From positions 1 through 51,026 of the forward strand of contig JALHLR010000028.1 of NCBI GenBank assembly GCA_022844475.1: a stretch of DNA of 51,026 nucleotides. Reading direction: 5' to 3'. Positions within the stretch are counted from its first letter, which is position 1, and the number at the start of each line of letters is the position of its first letter. This document shows, one piece after another, positions 9,274 to 17,469 of this stretch. The notes beneath the pieces were generated by a model. That model was not told the origin of the DNA. It saw nothing but the letters and a program-made list of their open reading frames with translations, and searched no databases. Origin of the DNA: Hyphomonadaceae bacterium (GTDB lineage Bacteria > Pseudomonadota > Alphaproteobacteria > Caulobacterales > Hyphomonadaceae). The position numbers and the translations under genes are program-made.

Positions 9274-9572
9274 GCGGCGCGGCTGAACAGACCCTGAGCG
9301 GAATAGACAAGCCGACCGTCCGACCGGGCCTCGATCGACGCGAACACTATGGATCGCGCGCGCTTGTCCACACGGAGCGTGCAGCAAACGTCGCGGTGTC
9401 CAAGTTCCTGAGACGTCACATCCAGCGACAGGGAGGCCAGCCGCATGTCTGTTCCGGCTGCCTCGCCCAGCGCAGCCATTGCATGTGCCGAACATTTTTG
9501 AGGATCTGGAGCACCGGGCCCGCCGAGGCGATCGGGTGGTAGCGTGGAAAGGGATTGATCTTCAATGGCCAT
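9270..9572 (-). CDS. Small hotdog thioesterase-like protein
   Basis: This 100-residue protein has a C-terminal half (DMRLASLSLDVTSQELGHRD... RSIVFASIEARSDGRLVYSAQGLFSR) that resembles the last beta strands of PaaI-type hotdog thioesterases. The first third lacks the usual catalytic helix text, so it is either a divergent short hotdog protein or the remnant of one. The ATG at 9572 is preferred over the adjacent GTG; no strong ribosome binding site is seen. Its stop lies in the same CTAG as that of the dienoyl-CoA isomerase, which supports it being a maintained gene. Confidence 0.5.
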   Translation of the reverse strand: MAIEDQSLSTLPPDRLGGPGAPDPQKCSAHAMAALGEAAGTDMRLASLSLDVTSQELGHRDVCCTLRVDKRARSIVFASIEARSDGRLVYSAQGLFSRAA

Positions 9573-9593
9573 CACGCAGGCCTAGATCCAGAG

Positions 9594-9615
9594 CCGCCCG
9601 CTGTGAAGCGGGCGG
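9594..9615. terminator. Perfect 9-bp hairpin with GTGA loop
   Basis: CCGCCCGCT (9594-9602) pairs perfectly with AGCGGGCGG (9607-9615) around a 4-nt loop. It lies just upstream of the hotdog-like gene on the minus strand. No T tract longer than two follows on the plus strand, so it could be a factor-dependent terminator or part of an RNA structure. Confidence 0.35.
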
Positions 9616-9822
9616 TTCACTCCGCAGAGGGCGGAGGCAGCGACTTCCCGACGGAGTGGTCTCGGGGGGTCTGGGGGGACGGATAAGATCGCCACCGCCG
9701 GGAAGCACAACTGGAAAACGCGATCTGCCAAAAGCGGTTCCAGCGGTGCGCGACTTTTCTCTGATTCTCGGTTCACAGCCCGGTCCGCGTAGTTACGTGG
9801 TTGATTCTGAAGAGCTCAAACC

Positions 9823-9851
9823 AAAACGGGCGGCCCCACAGGACCGCCCGT
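9823..9851 (-). terminator. Rho-independent terminator of the 9875-10297 gene
   Basis: On the minus strand ACGGGCGG and CCGCCCGT form an 8-bp perfect stem around a 10-nt loop, followed directly by TTTT. It starts 23 bases downstream of the stop codon at 9875. Confidence 0.75.
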
Positions 9852-9874
9852 CAGGTTGGCACGCTACAAGGAGA

Positions 9875-10297
9875 TCAAGCTACGCTACGCACTGTACTGG
9901 CTGGAGCGTTCAGTGCCCCGAAAATGTCGCCTAAGTGGCCGACACCGGAAACACCGAACGCGGATTGAGAAAACTTGCCGATCGCCGGAAACAGCCGGCC
10001 AATTTCGGTGGGACCGAGCCCGACCGAATGCAGGTCGGCCATGAGGCGCTCCACAACGGCCATACGGCCACCCGGCGTACGCTCGATGAGGCGGGCCACC
10101 ACACCGGTGGGCGCACCGATCTGGCTGCCCATGGTTGCCGCCAGGGTCCGAGCGCCGGGAATGCGCTCGAAGAACTCATCTGCGATGGGGGCGCCCTGTC
10201 GTTCTGCCGCATTCAGCACGATGCCGATGGCGGCCTCGGCCTTCGCGTGCGTGAGACCGGCGGTCTTCGACACCTCGTTGATGAACGCGTTCAGCAT
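9875..10297 (-). CDS. Small helical protein of unknown function (DUF2267/DUF2780-like)
   Basis: This 140-residue protein begins MLNAFINEVSKTAGLTHAKA and continues with an alternating helical pattern (AAIGIVLNAAERQG, EFFERIPGARTLAA, VVERLMADLHSVGLGPTEIGRLFPAIGKF). That layout resembles small helical families such as DUF2267 or DUF2780, but the match is by eye and loose. No signal peptide is seen with this start, which is preceded by GCGGAG. It lies 55 bp downstream of the dipeptidase gene on the same strand and has its own terminator. No function is assigned. Confidence 0.7.
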   Translation of the reverse strand: MLNAFINEVSKTAGLTHAKAEAAIGIVLNAAERQGAPIADEFFERIPGARTLAATMGSQIGAPTGVVARLIERTPGGRMAVVERLMADLHSVGLGPTEIGRLFPAIGKFSQSAFGVSGVGHLGDIFGALNAPASTVRSVA

Positions 10298-10352
10298 CCG
10301 GACTCCGCAATCAATATGAAAGCGACAGTGCCGGGCTAAGGTTGCCGGGGTC

Positions 10353-11150
10353 TTAAGGCTGCGAGTTCCCAGCAGAATCCGTCGGGTCACAGGCACCATA
10401 GAGTGCGGCAGGCTCGCCGCAAAGCTTGGCCCACATCTGGTCGCCCCAGGAATAGTGCCACCACTCGGTCGGATTGTTGGCGAAGCCCGCCTCGGCCATC
10501 ACCCAGTAGAGAAGCCGGCGGTTGGCGCGCGCCTCTTCATCCGACATCGATACAATCGGCTTCTGCTCAAAGGCATCTGTCCACGCATCCTCAGTCACAT
10601 CATCGAACAGGCCGCCCATGAAGAGCGGCTGGCCGGTGGCCCTGAAGCGAAGGGTGAGGTCGACGGCGCCGCCGGTTGAATGCGGCGATGGCGATGCATC
10701 GCCGGCGCTTGGTGCGGCCCAGTATTTCTCCACCTCATCGACGAGCCCCTGCCCGTCGAGATGCGGTGCACGCTGACGCAGCCAGGCCGGAAACCAGACG
10801 TCATGAAAGTGGCGCTGCACAGCCTGCGGACGCCATGCATCGAACAGGTATACTTCGAGCCCCGCGCTTGCGAGGCGCGTATTCAACGCAAGCAGCTTCT
10901 CGCCCACGGACTGGCGGATGAAGAGACCTGCGATCGAGCCCGGGATGGGCTCATGGTAGGGAGGGTTGAAGGGCATGTTGTAGTGGTTGACCCCCGCCAG
11001 CCCGAACGCTGTCGCCTCGACGCAAGGCTCGCTGGCCAGGGCGCCATCGCCCGCAATCGGTACATCCTGGCGGTAGCCACGCTTGCGGGTTTGCGCCGCC
11101 GCCGAAGAAGGCAGGACACGGCTCTTGAGGTGAATCAGATCAGGTGTCAT
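10353..11150 (-). CDS. D-alanyl-D-alanine dipeptidase (VanX/DdpX family)
   Basis: This is a zinc peptidase that cleaves D-Ala-D-Ala. The metal and catalytic residues are in place: SPHSTGGAVD gives ligands His157 and Asp164, and EWWH gives catalytic Glu229 and ligand His232. The transition-state arginine is likely Arg107 in DAWRP. The 265-residue length is longer than VanX (about 202), mainly through the N-terminal 40 residues. No signal peptide is visible, so it is probably cytoplasmic and used for peptidoglycan recycling or as a D-Ala source. No VanA/VanH partner is nearby, so glycopeptide resistance is not indicated. Confidence 0.92.
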   Translation of the reverse strand: MTPDLIHLKSRVLPSSAAAQTRKRGYRQDVPIAGDGALASEPCVEATAFGLAGVNHYNMPFNPPYHEPIPGSIAGLFIRQSVGEKLLALNTRLASAGLEVYLFDAWRPQAVQRHFHDVWFPAWLRQRAPHLDGQGLVDEVEKYWAAPSAGDASPSPHSTGGAVDLTLRFRATGQPLFMGGLFDDVTEDAWTDAFEQKPIVSMSDEEARANRRLLYWVMAEAGFANNPTEWWHYSWGDQMWAKLCGEPAALYGACDPTDSAGNSQP

Positions 11151-11624
11151 GCGCCGAGACTACGTAACCCGGCACGCCGCGACAAACCTTGGCGGGAACT
11201 CGGAAGACACAGCGGCGCTTCGGCTGCCATGAAGACCCGTCATGAGGCAGCCCCTCCCACCCCCATTCAACTGCGTCACTGGTGGGAATTAGTCGATTGC
11301 GTTTTCTGGCGCGTGCTGCAGGACAATCGCGGCCTGCTGGTGACGGAAATCTCGTTCTGGGCATGTTTTTGATCTTCCAGGCCATCGCCGCGGCCCCGAT
11401 GGACTGGCGTGTTTTCACTGACACGATCCCGCTCAGGACGCAGCTCGAAACGGTCCGTGAACTTGCGCCCGACATCAAAAGAACGCGGCTGACGCCGCTC
11501 CGGACCACCTTCCCGCGACGACTCGCGCCGGGCCGCTTCAGGCAGCCGGGCGCGTCTTGTTGCAATCCGGCAAAATCTGTCGCTTAAGCTACCTCCAAAC
11601 GGACACGTACGGAGGATTTTTTTG
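11151..11624. other. 474-bp region without a recognised gene
   Basis: This is the divergent interval between the dipeptidase and thiolase genes. Open frames on both strands are short, overlap one another and match nothing I know. A ribosome binding site GGAGG near 11611 serves the thiolase. The region is longer than needed for two promoters and may hold decayed coding sequence, but I cannot identify it. Confidence 0.5.
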
Positions 11625-12845
11625 ATGCGTGAGGCAGTGATCGTTTCGACAGCCCGGACGGGGCTCGCGAAATCGGTTCGAGGCGGGTTCAACATGACCC
11701 ACGGCGCGGCGCTTGGCGGGCATGCGATCAAGCACGCCGTCGAACGCGCCAAGCTCGACCCCAAGGAAGTGGAAGATGTCTATCTCGGCTGCGCCAACCC
11801 TGAAGGCGCAACCGGCGGCAACATCGCACGTCAGGCTGCCCTCTGGGCCGACATGCCGGTGTCCGTGGCCGGCGGGACGATCAACCGCTTCTGCTCCTCG
11901 GGCCTCAACGCCATCGCTCTTGCCGCTCACCAGATCCACGACGGCGCGGACATCATGGTCGGCGGCGGTGTCGAGTCGATATCGCTGGTGCAGTTTGGAC
12001 CGCGTGCTCCGGCCGCCCCGGATGGCCGTAATCGCGCACTGGATGAAAAACTGCTCGCGAAGATCCCCGCCATCTACATGACGATGATCGAGACTGCCGA
12101 AATCGTCGCCGAGCGCTACGGCGTGAGCCGCGAATCCCAGGACGAGTACGCCCTGCAGTCGCAGCAGCGCACGGCCGCCGCGCAGGCCGCTGGTCTCTAC
12201 AAGGACGAGATCGTACCTATGAAGACCAAATACGCCGTCACCAACAAGGAGACCGGCGAAGTCACCATGCAGGACGGCGATGTCACGCGTGACGATTGCA
12301 ACCGTCCGCAGACGACGCTCGCTGATCTCCAGAAACTTCCGCCTGTCTTCAAGGGTGGCCAGAAGATCCAGGAAGGTAAGTACGTCACCGCCGGCAACGC
12401 TTCGCAGTTCTCGGACGGTGGCGCAGCGCTTGTGCTGATGGAAGCGAAGGAAGCCGCCCGACGCGGTCTCTCCCCGCTCGGCGCCTTCCGCGGTTTTGCC
12501 GTCGCCGGCTGCGAGCCTGACGAGATGGGCATTGGCCCGGTGTTCGCAGTTCCGCGCCTGCTCGCGCGTCATGGCCTGAAAGTTGATGACATCGACCTCT
12601 GGGAGCTGAACGAGGCGTTTGCGTCGCAGTGCCTCTATTCACGCGACAAGCTCGGGATCGATCCTGCCAAGTACAACGTCAACGGCGGCTCGATCTCGAT
12701 CGGCCACCCGTACGGCGTGACCGGCGCCCGCTGCGCAGGCCACCTCCTGCTCGAGGGCAGGCGTCGCAAGGCGAAGTACGGCGTCGTGACGATGTGCATC
12801 GGAGGCGGTCAAGGCGCAGCAGGACTGTTCGAAATCTTCAACTGA
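11625..12845 (+). CDS. Acetyl-CoA C-acetyltransferase (thiolase)
   Basis: This 406-residue thiolase condenses or cleaves acyl-CoA with acetyl-CoA. The acylated cysteine is Cys90 in NRFCSSGLNA. The C-terminal catalytic pair appears as the His in GHPYGVTGARCAGHL and the Cys in MCIGGGQG. The ATG at 11625 is preceded by GGAGG with a T-rich spacer; a TTG one codon earlier is less likely. It stands alone, with a hairpin terminator just behind it. Whether it acts in beta-oxidation or in biosynthesis of acetoacetyl-CoA cannot be decided from sequence; nearby acyl-CoA genes favour degradation. Confidence 0.93.
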   Translation: MREAVIVSTARTGLAKSVRGGFNMTHGAALGGHAIKHAVERAKLDPKEVEDVYLGCANPEGATGGNIARQAALWADMPVSVAGGTINRFCSSGLNAIALAAHQIHDGADIMVGGGVESISLVQFGPRAPAAPDGRNRALDEKLLAKIPAIYMTMIETAEIVAERYGVSRESQDEYALQSQQRTAAAQAAGLYKDEIVPMKTKYAVTNKETGEVTMQDGDVTRDDCNRPQTTLADLQKLPPVFKGGQKIQEGKYVTAGNASQFSDGGAALVLMEAKEAARRGLSPLGAFRGFAVAGCEPDEMGIGPVFAVPRLLARHGLKVDDIDLWELNEAFASQCLYSRDKLGIDPAKYNVNGGSISIGHPYGVTGARCAGHLLLEGRRRKAKYGVVTMCIGGGQGAAGLFEIFN

Positions 12846-12869
12846 GCTTGACGAACGATCGGATCGAAG

Positions 12870-12898
12870 ACGGCCCGGTGGAAGCATCGGGCCGTTTT
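12870..12898 (+). terminator. Rho-independent terminator of the thiolase gene
   Basis: ACGGCCCG (12870-12877) pairs with CGGGCCGT (12888-12895) around a 10-nt loop, followed by a T run. It sits 25 bases after the thiolase stop. Confidence 0.8.
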
Positions 12899-12962
12899 GC
12901 ACTAGGCATTGTGCCATTCATCTGCCTGATTTTCCATCGAGCCTCTGAACAGGAGACCAGTC

Positions 12963-13544
12963 ATGCGCTCGATAATCCTTGCGATAGCCGGACTCGCAGT
13001 GGCCTCCTGCGGTCAACCTGAACCTGGCGCAACTGCCGTGACGCCAGAAACATCCAACGTCGTCGCGCCAATTCCGTCCCCTCCGATCGACGGGTGGGAA
13101 ATCGATCAGACAGCCTACGCGAAGATCAACACGCCGCTTGGTTCAATGACGGGCTCGAAAGCCGACGGATCAGCCTTCGACTCTGACTCTATGCGTGGTC
13201 GCTGGACGATTCTCGGCCTGTGGTCCAGCCCGCCGCCTGCTGATGAAGCCAGCTTCACGGCGGCGTTGAGTTCAGCAGCAGACCAGGATCCCGATCTCGA
13301 TGTTCTGGTCATCCACGCCGCAGGAACCGCGCCGCAGCCCGCGCCGCCCTGGCCAATGATGGAAGACGGCGGCATGCTTCTCAGCACGCTCGCACCGCCG
13401 ACATCGCCGGCCTACCTTCTCGTGGGGCCAGATCTCAACATCGAGGCGTATCGTGGGGCGCTGTCTGCAACGCCCGACGACGGCATCAAGTCGGTGATCC
13501 GCGGCGTCGCCGAAGTCCGCAAGCAGATCGCGGCCCCACAGTAA
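12963..13544 (+). CDS. Lipoprotein with a redoxin-like fold lacking cysteines
   Basis: This 193-residue protein has a lipoprotein signal (MRSIILAIAGLAVASC, with acylated Cys16). The middle region, FDSDSMRGRWTILGLWSSPP followed by DLDVLVIHAAG and SPAYLLVGPDLNIEAYRGA, follows the thioredoxin/SCO1/TlpA pattern: first strand, helix, second strand, cis-Pro-like turn and final hairpin. The CXXC active site is replaced by SSPP, so it is unlikely to be a disulfide reductase. It may bind a partner or chaperone a metal. It converges with the glutathione transferase gene with no bases between the two stops. Confidence 0.75.
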   Translation: MRSIILAIAGLAVASCGQPEPGATAVTPETSNVVAPIPSPPIDGWEIDQTAYAKINTPLGSMTGSKADGSAFDSDSMRGRWTILGLWSSPPPADEASFTAALSSAADQDPDLDVLVIHAAGTAPQPAPPWPMMEDGGMLLSTLAPPTSPAYLLVGPDLNIEAYRGALSATPDDGIKSVIRGVAEVRKQIAAPQ

Positions 13545-14171
13545 TCAGCGGCCCAGCGCGTACTCGCCGCCCTTCGAAATGGCGCGTTTCCATGCCGGGC
13601 GAGCATGAATGCGGTCGAGCCACGCGTTGAAGTTCGGATAGGACGGTAGCGCGCCTTGCGCCCGCGCCACTTCGGCAACGAAGCTCATCTGCACATCCGC
13701 GCCCGTCAGACTGTCGCCGACGAAGAACTGGCGACCGGCGAGATGACCCTCGATGAAGCTAAGGTGGTTCGCTGTCTCACTTGAAATCCGCGGCTCGAGC
13801 GGTGCTCCCGCCTCCCTCAGGCGTCCCACATACAGCCGGAGCATCAGCGGCAACATCGCCGAGCCTTCGCCATAATGGAGCCACTGTACGTAGCTGTCGT
13901 AGGCGGGCGTCGATACAGCCGGCTGCATGCTCCCGCGGCCATGATGCCTGATGATGTAGTCGATGATCGCGCCGGTCTCGATTATGGTGACGTCGCCCTC
14001 GGTGATGACCGGGCTCTTGCCCAGCGGGCTGACCGTCTTGAGCTCCGGCGGGGCCAGTCGCGTCTGCGCATCACGCTGGTAGATCTTCAGGTCATAGGGA
14101 TGCTCCAACTCCTCCAGCAGCCACAGGATGCGCTGCGAGCGTGACTCGTTGAGGTGGTGAACGGTGAGCAT
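13545..14171 (-). CDS. Glutathione S-transferase
   Basis: This 208-residue cytoplasmic enzyme conjugates or exchanges glutathione on electrophilic substrates. The N-terminal thioredoxin-like domain (about 1-80) begins LTVHHLNESRSQRILWLLEE, with Ser at the glutathione-activating position, and contains GKSPVITEGDVTIIETGAI, which carries the cis-Pro and the gamma-glutamyl-binding Glu-Thr. The all-helical C-terminal domain ends with the usual TGADVQMSF segment near 160. Substrate is unknown. It is transcribed alone. Confidence 0.93.
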   Translation of the reverse strand: MLTVHHLNESRSQRILWLLEELEHPYDLKIYQRDAQTRLAPPELKTVSPLGKSPVITEGDVTIIETGAIIDYIIRHHGRGSMQPAVSTPAYDSYVQWLHYGEGSAMLPLMLRLYVGRLREAGAPLEPRISSETANHLSFIEGHLAGRQFFVGDSLTGADVQMSFVAEVARAQGALPSYPNFNAWLDRIHARPAWKRAISKGGEYALGR

Positions 14172-14781
14172 GAGATATGTCCTGAAAGTGCTTCACTCGC
14201 ACTCTCGATCAGCCGAACGCAAATGACTAGCGCCGATTGTTCCGGCCTTATGCAGCGAAGAACCCCGTGTCCGATGGACACGAGGCTCTTCTGGCTTGCG
14301 CCTTCGTCGCTCAAGAGAGCGGCTGTTCAAGCAGGCCTTTGAATGCCTGCATATGTTGTTCCGAATTTTGCTTTTGCTGATGACGGCTCGACACGTCCTG
14401 GCCAGGTACGCTTTCGATCGAGCCGAGGCTCCGCCGATGCGGTGGAGCCCGGGTCGCTAAGCAGGTGGAGCCTCCATGCGTCTCTCCTTGTGTTTCACCG
14501 CGTCCGCTGGCGCAGCGCTACAACCTGACTTCGTTCGGGGCACGCCGCTCACGGAGTGCCGTGTCACGTCACAGGAGCCGCTTGAGCTCCGCGGACCAGC
14601 GAAAGCTACGCCCATCAGATCGATCGTCAACCGAAAGCCGCAAGAAGGCCGATCACGATGCGGTCGCAATTCGCGTCGAGCCAAACTGGCGATGGTGCGG
14701 GGAGAAAACGGCTTGGCATCCCTGATGTGTGCTGCATAGTCGCGGCAACGGCGCCCAAGAGCGCTGGCGGGAGGGACGTTG
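14172..14781. other. 610-bp region without a recognised gene
   Basis: The interval lies between the divergent glutathione transferase and MFS genes. No frame gives a protein I recognise. It contains an imperfect hairpin (CGTGTCC at 14266-14272 with GGACACG at 14276-14282, extended by GAAGA/TCTTC on the outside). A GGGAGGG ribosome binding site near its right end belongs to the MFS gene. Confidence 0.5.
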
Positions 14782-16227
14782 ATGACGAGCACCCCAGCGG
14801 CCTCGGCCACCGTTCAGCCCTTGTCCTCGCCGATGCCTATGCCTTATCGCCGTTATGCACTTGGACTTCTCGTTGCGATCTACACTGTCAACTTCCTCGA
14901 CCGTCAGATCGTCACCATCCTGATCCCCGACATCAAGCGCGACCTCAATCTTTCCGACAGCGAAGTCGGCGCGATGGCCGGGCTATGGTTTGCGATACTC
15001 TACACAACCCTCGGCATTCCGATCGCACGCTGGGCGGACCGGGGCGACCGACCCTTCATCATGACCGCCTCGCTTGCCGTGTGGAGCGGATTCACCGTGC
15101 TGGCCGGTTTCGCACAGAACTTCCTCATGCTGGCGATCAGCCGCGCAGGCGTCGGCGTTGGTGAAGCGGGTTGCACGCCGACGGCACACTCTCTCCTGAC
15201 CGACTACTTCCCAAAGGAATCGCGTGCGCGTGCGCTGGCGATTTACTCGATGGGCATTTCCATCGGCTCGCTTCTGGGCATGGCCCTCGGCGGCATCATC
15301 GCAGCCAACTGGGGCTGGCGTACCGCCTTTTTCGTGGCTGGCGCGCCGGGCCTGATCCTCGCCGTGGTGTCAGCGATGACGCTGCTTGAACCGCGCCGCG
15401 CATCAAATCTCATTGCGGCTCAAGCCGCCGCCAGAGCCGCTGCCGCCATTCCAACCAAGATCGCGCTGAAGGTGCTGAGCAAGAAGCCGACTTTCTGGTT
15501 CTTTGCGCTGGGTGCTGCGTTCGCCGCGACTGTTTCCTATTCGCACTCCTTCTTCCTTGCGGGGTATTTTCTCTACACACAGCCGCAGGGCCTCGCAGAC
15601 GCTGCGGCGTTCTACGGCATCGGTGGAAACAATGCGGGCACGTCCTATCTCGGCCTGGGCCTTGGTTTCTCGGCCGGCATTGGCGGCGTCATCGGTTCCT
15701 GGATCGGCGGCTGGTGGTGCGACAAGTATGGCGCGAAAGACCTGCGCCAGTTTGCGACTCTCCCGCTGATCTTCCCCTTCATCGGCCTGCCCGCCTTCTG
15801 GTACGTCGCGCAGATGGACGACATGGTGCTCGCGATGATCCTGATGATCATCCCAAATATCGGCGTCGCGATCTGGTATGGCCCCGTCTACGGCGGCGTG
15901 CCTGGACTCGTGCCACCAGCCATGCGTGCGACCGCTGCCGCGATCCTGCTGTTCGTAGTCAACATGATAGGTCTCGGCGCCGGCCCGACGCTGTTCGGCA
16001 TTGCGAGCGACGCCTTCGCCAACTGGCATCACACGCAAGCGGGCACGGGGCTCGACGTCGCTACCTGCAAGTCAGTTGCGCCTGAGGCGACGCAGTTCGC
16101 GACCTGTTTTGCCAACCAGGTCGAGGGCCTGCGCAACACAATATACTGGTCGACCTCGATCCACATCCTCAGCTGGATCGCATTCGCGCTCACCATTCTG
16201 ACGATCAGGAAGGACATGGAGAGCTAG
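14782..16227 (+). CDS. Spinster-type MFS transporter
   Basis: This 481-residue inner-membrane protein has about 12 hydrophobic segments and the N-terminal signature YTVNFLDRQIVTILIPDIKRDLNLSD (read in two parts: TM1 and the following loop) typical of spinster-like major facilitator proteins. The loop-2 motif is seen as GIPIARWADRGDRP. Substrates of such proteins in alphaproteobacteria include organic acids, sterol-derived acids and lipids, but none can be assigned. The ATG at 14782 has GGGAGGG upstream; a TTG one codon earlier is less likely. It converges with the next lipoprotein gene through CTAG. Confidence 0.92.
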   Translation: MTSTPAASATVQPLSSPMPMPYRRYALGLLVAIYTVNFLDRQIVTILIPDIKRDLNLSDSEVGAMAGLWFAILYTTLGIPIARWADRGDRPFIMTASLAVWSGFTVLAGFAQNFLMLAISRAGVGVGEAGCTPTAHSLLTDYFPKESRARALAIYSMGISIGSLLGMALGGIIAANWGWRTAFFVAGAPGLILAVVSAMTLLEPRRASNLIAAQAAARAAAAIPTKIALKVLSKKPTFWFFALGAAFAATVSYSHSFFLAGYFLYTQPQGLADAAAFYGIGGNNAGTSYLGLGLGFSAGIGGVIGSWIGGWWCDKYGAKDLRQFATLPLIFPFIGLPAFWYVAQMDDMVLAMILMIIPNIGVAIWYGPVYGGVPGLVPPAMRATAAAILLFVVNMIGLGAGPTLFGIASDAFANWHHTQAGTGLDVATCKSVAPEATQFATCFANQVEGLRNTIYWSTSIHILSWIAFALTILTIRKDMES

Positions 16228-16469
16228 GCGGGATCCTCGGAGCGCCCGCGCAATTCGGGCGCTCCCTCCTCTGCCACCGCTCCCACGCAAGCCCTGAATT
16301 CCTCTGCCAGCAACTCGTCCGACCCGCCCTGACGATATCCTGTGATCACAGCGCACGCCTTCTCCGCCTCGACGCGGTCGAGATCGACCACAGCCGCAGG
16401 CTCAGCCACGGGCTCGCGGGCGCCATCGCAGCCAGCCAGAAGCACTGCAGCAAACAGAAATCCGCGCAT
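16224..16469 (-). CDS. Small lipoprotein, function unknown
   Basis: This 81-residue protein starts MRGFLFAAVLLAGCDG, a clear lipoprotein signal with acylated Cys14. The mature part is acidic and short (VVDLDRVEAEKACAVITGYR and a second helix ending in ACVGAV), with two further cysteines that could pair. The start at 16469 is chosen because it places the lipobox correctly; an upstream extension of 33 residues would bury it. Its stop shares a CTAG with the MFS gene. I do not recognise a family. Confidence 0.75.
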   Translation of the reverse strand: MRGFLFAAVLLAGCDGAREPVAEPAAVVDLDRVEAEKACAVITGYRQGGSDELLAEEFRACVGAVAEEGAPELRGRSEDPA

Positions 16470-16573
16470 CCGCGATCCTTGGCCGACGCCCACCCAAAGC
16501 GCAGACTGCGGCAGACATCCCTCGCAATTCGTCAACGCGGGCAGACCACTTGTGTGCAAGTGCAACAATATCC

Positions 16574-17365
16574 ATGTTGAGATTCATGTTGCCAGCAGTT
16601 TTCATTTCGCACGGCTCTCCCATGCTCGCTATCGAGCCGGCAGCCGCGCGCGATTTTCTCATTGGGTTGCCGCAGCTCCTGCCCGAGGCGCCTAAGGCGA
16701 TCCTTGTCGTATCTGCCCATTGGGAGCGGCTGCGGCCGGCCGTGAACGCGCCCGCGCACAACGAGACCATCCATGATTTTGGCGGCTTCCCGCAGGCCCT
16801 GTTCGACCTTCAATACCCCGCCCCGCCCGCTCAGGCGCTCGCTCGCCGCGTTGCCGAGCTGCTGACGGGCGGCGGCCTGCCCACCGACATCGATACCCGC
16901 CGCGGCCTTGACCATGGCGCATGGGTACCGCTGATCGTAGCCTGGCCGGATGCGGACGTTCCCGTACTGCAGCTTTCGGTGCAGACCCACCTCGGCCCCC
17001 AGCACCATTTCCAGCTTGGCCAGCTGCTTGCGCCGCTGCGCGATGAAGGGGTGCTGATCTTCGGCTCGGGCAGCTTTACGCATGATTTGTCGAGCTTCCG
17101 CGTATCTGGCGGGCGCATCGATGCGCCCGAACAGGACTGGGTGCGAAGGTTCGCTGACTGGATGGCGTTGGCCCTGCTCGAAGGGCGCATCGATGACCTT
17201 CTGAACTACCGCACGCGAGCCCCGGAAGCCGCCCACAACCACCCGACCGAAGAACATCTTCTGCCGCTTTACGTAGCGCTTGGCGCGGGTACCGGCCGCA
17301 TTTCGCACCTCCACCAGAGCACAACCTACGGCATCCTCAGGATGGATGCGTTTGCTTTCGGGTGA
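16574..17365 (+). CDS. DODA-type extradiol aromatic ring-opening dioxygenase
   Basis: This 263-residue member of the LigB/YgiD family opens catechol-type rings with a bound metal, usually Zn or Fe(II). Metal and catalytic histidines are visible in FISHGSP (near residue 13), VSAHWE (near 48), LDHGAWVPL (near 115), GSFTHDL (near 175) and HPTEEHLLPL (near 230). The best-known substrate of the group is DOPA. Two starts, ATG 16574 and ATG 16586, are possible; neither has a strong ribosome binding site. The gene is divergent from a small lipoprotein and has no aromatic degradation partners nearby. Confidence 0.9.
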   Translation: MLRFMLPAVFISHGSPMLAIEPAAARDFLIGLPQLLPEAPKAILVVSAHWERLRPAVNAPAHNETIHDFGGFPQALFDLQYPAPPAQALARRVAELLTGGGLPTDIDTRRGLDHGAWVPLIVAWPDADVPVLQLSVQTHLGPQHHFQLGQLLAPLRDEGVLIFGSGSFTHDLSSFRVSGGRIDAPEQDWVRRFADWMALALLEGRIDDLLNYRTRAPEAAHNHPTEEHLLPLYVALGAGTGRISHLHQSTTYGILRMDAFAFG

Positions 17366-17469
17366 ACTCGCCCACTGACGAGTGCGTGCACGCCCTGTTG
17401 CTCCGACCAATCCTGCGCTAATTCAGGGTCAAAGCCGGAGAAACCGGCTGAAACCGTCAGGCAGGAAAC

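Larger units (their letters stand above)
9576..9874. other. Structured 299-bp intergenic region
   Basis: No convincing coding frame is seen. The stretch holds several GC-rich inverted repeats, including a 9-bp stem with tetraloop near its left end and a terminator-like hairpin near its right end. I looked for tmRNA, SRP RNA, RNase P and tRNA signatures and found none. Confidence 0.5.

Noticed and set aside
9576..9874. Known structural RNA (tmRNA, SRP RNA, RNase P RNA or tRNA) in the hairpin-rich gap
   Set aside because: None of the conserved sequence blocks of these RNAs was found, so only a generic structured region is reported.
10353..11150. Part of a vancomycin resistance cluster
   Set aside because: The dipeptidase has the VanX motifs, but no VanH, VanA/B ligase or VanRS genes lie nearby, and such dipeptidases are common in bacteria without resistance.
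11589..12572. 327-residue minus-strand open frame opposite the thiolase
   Set aside because: Antisense shadow; thiolase active-site residues on the other strand are all in place.
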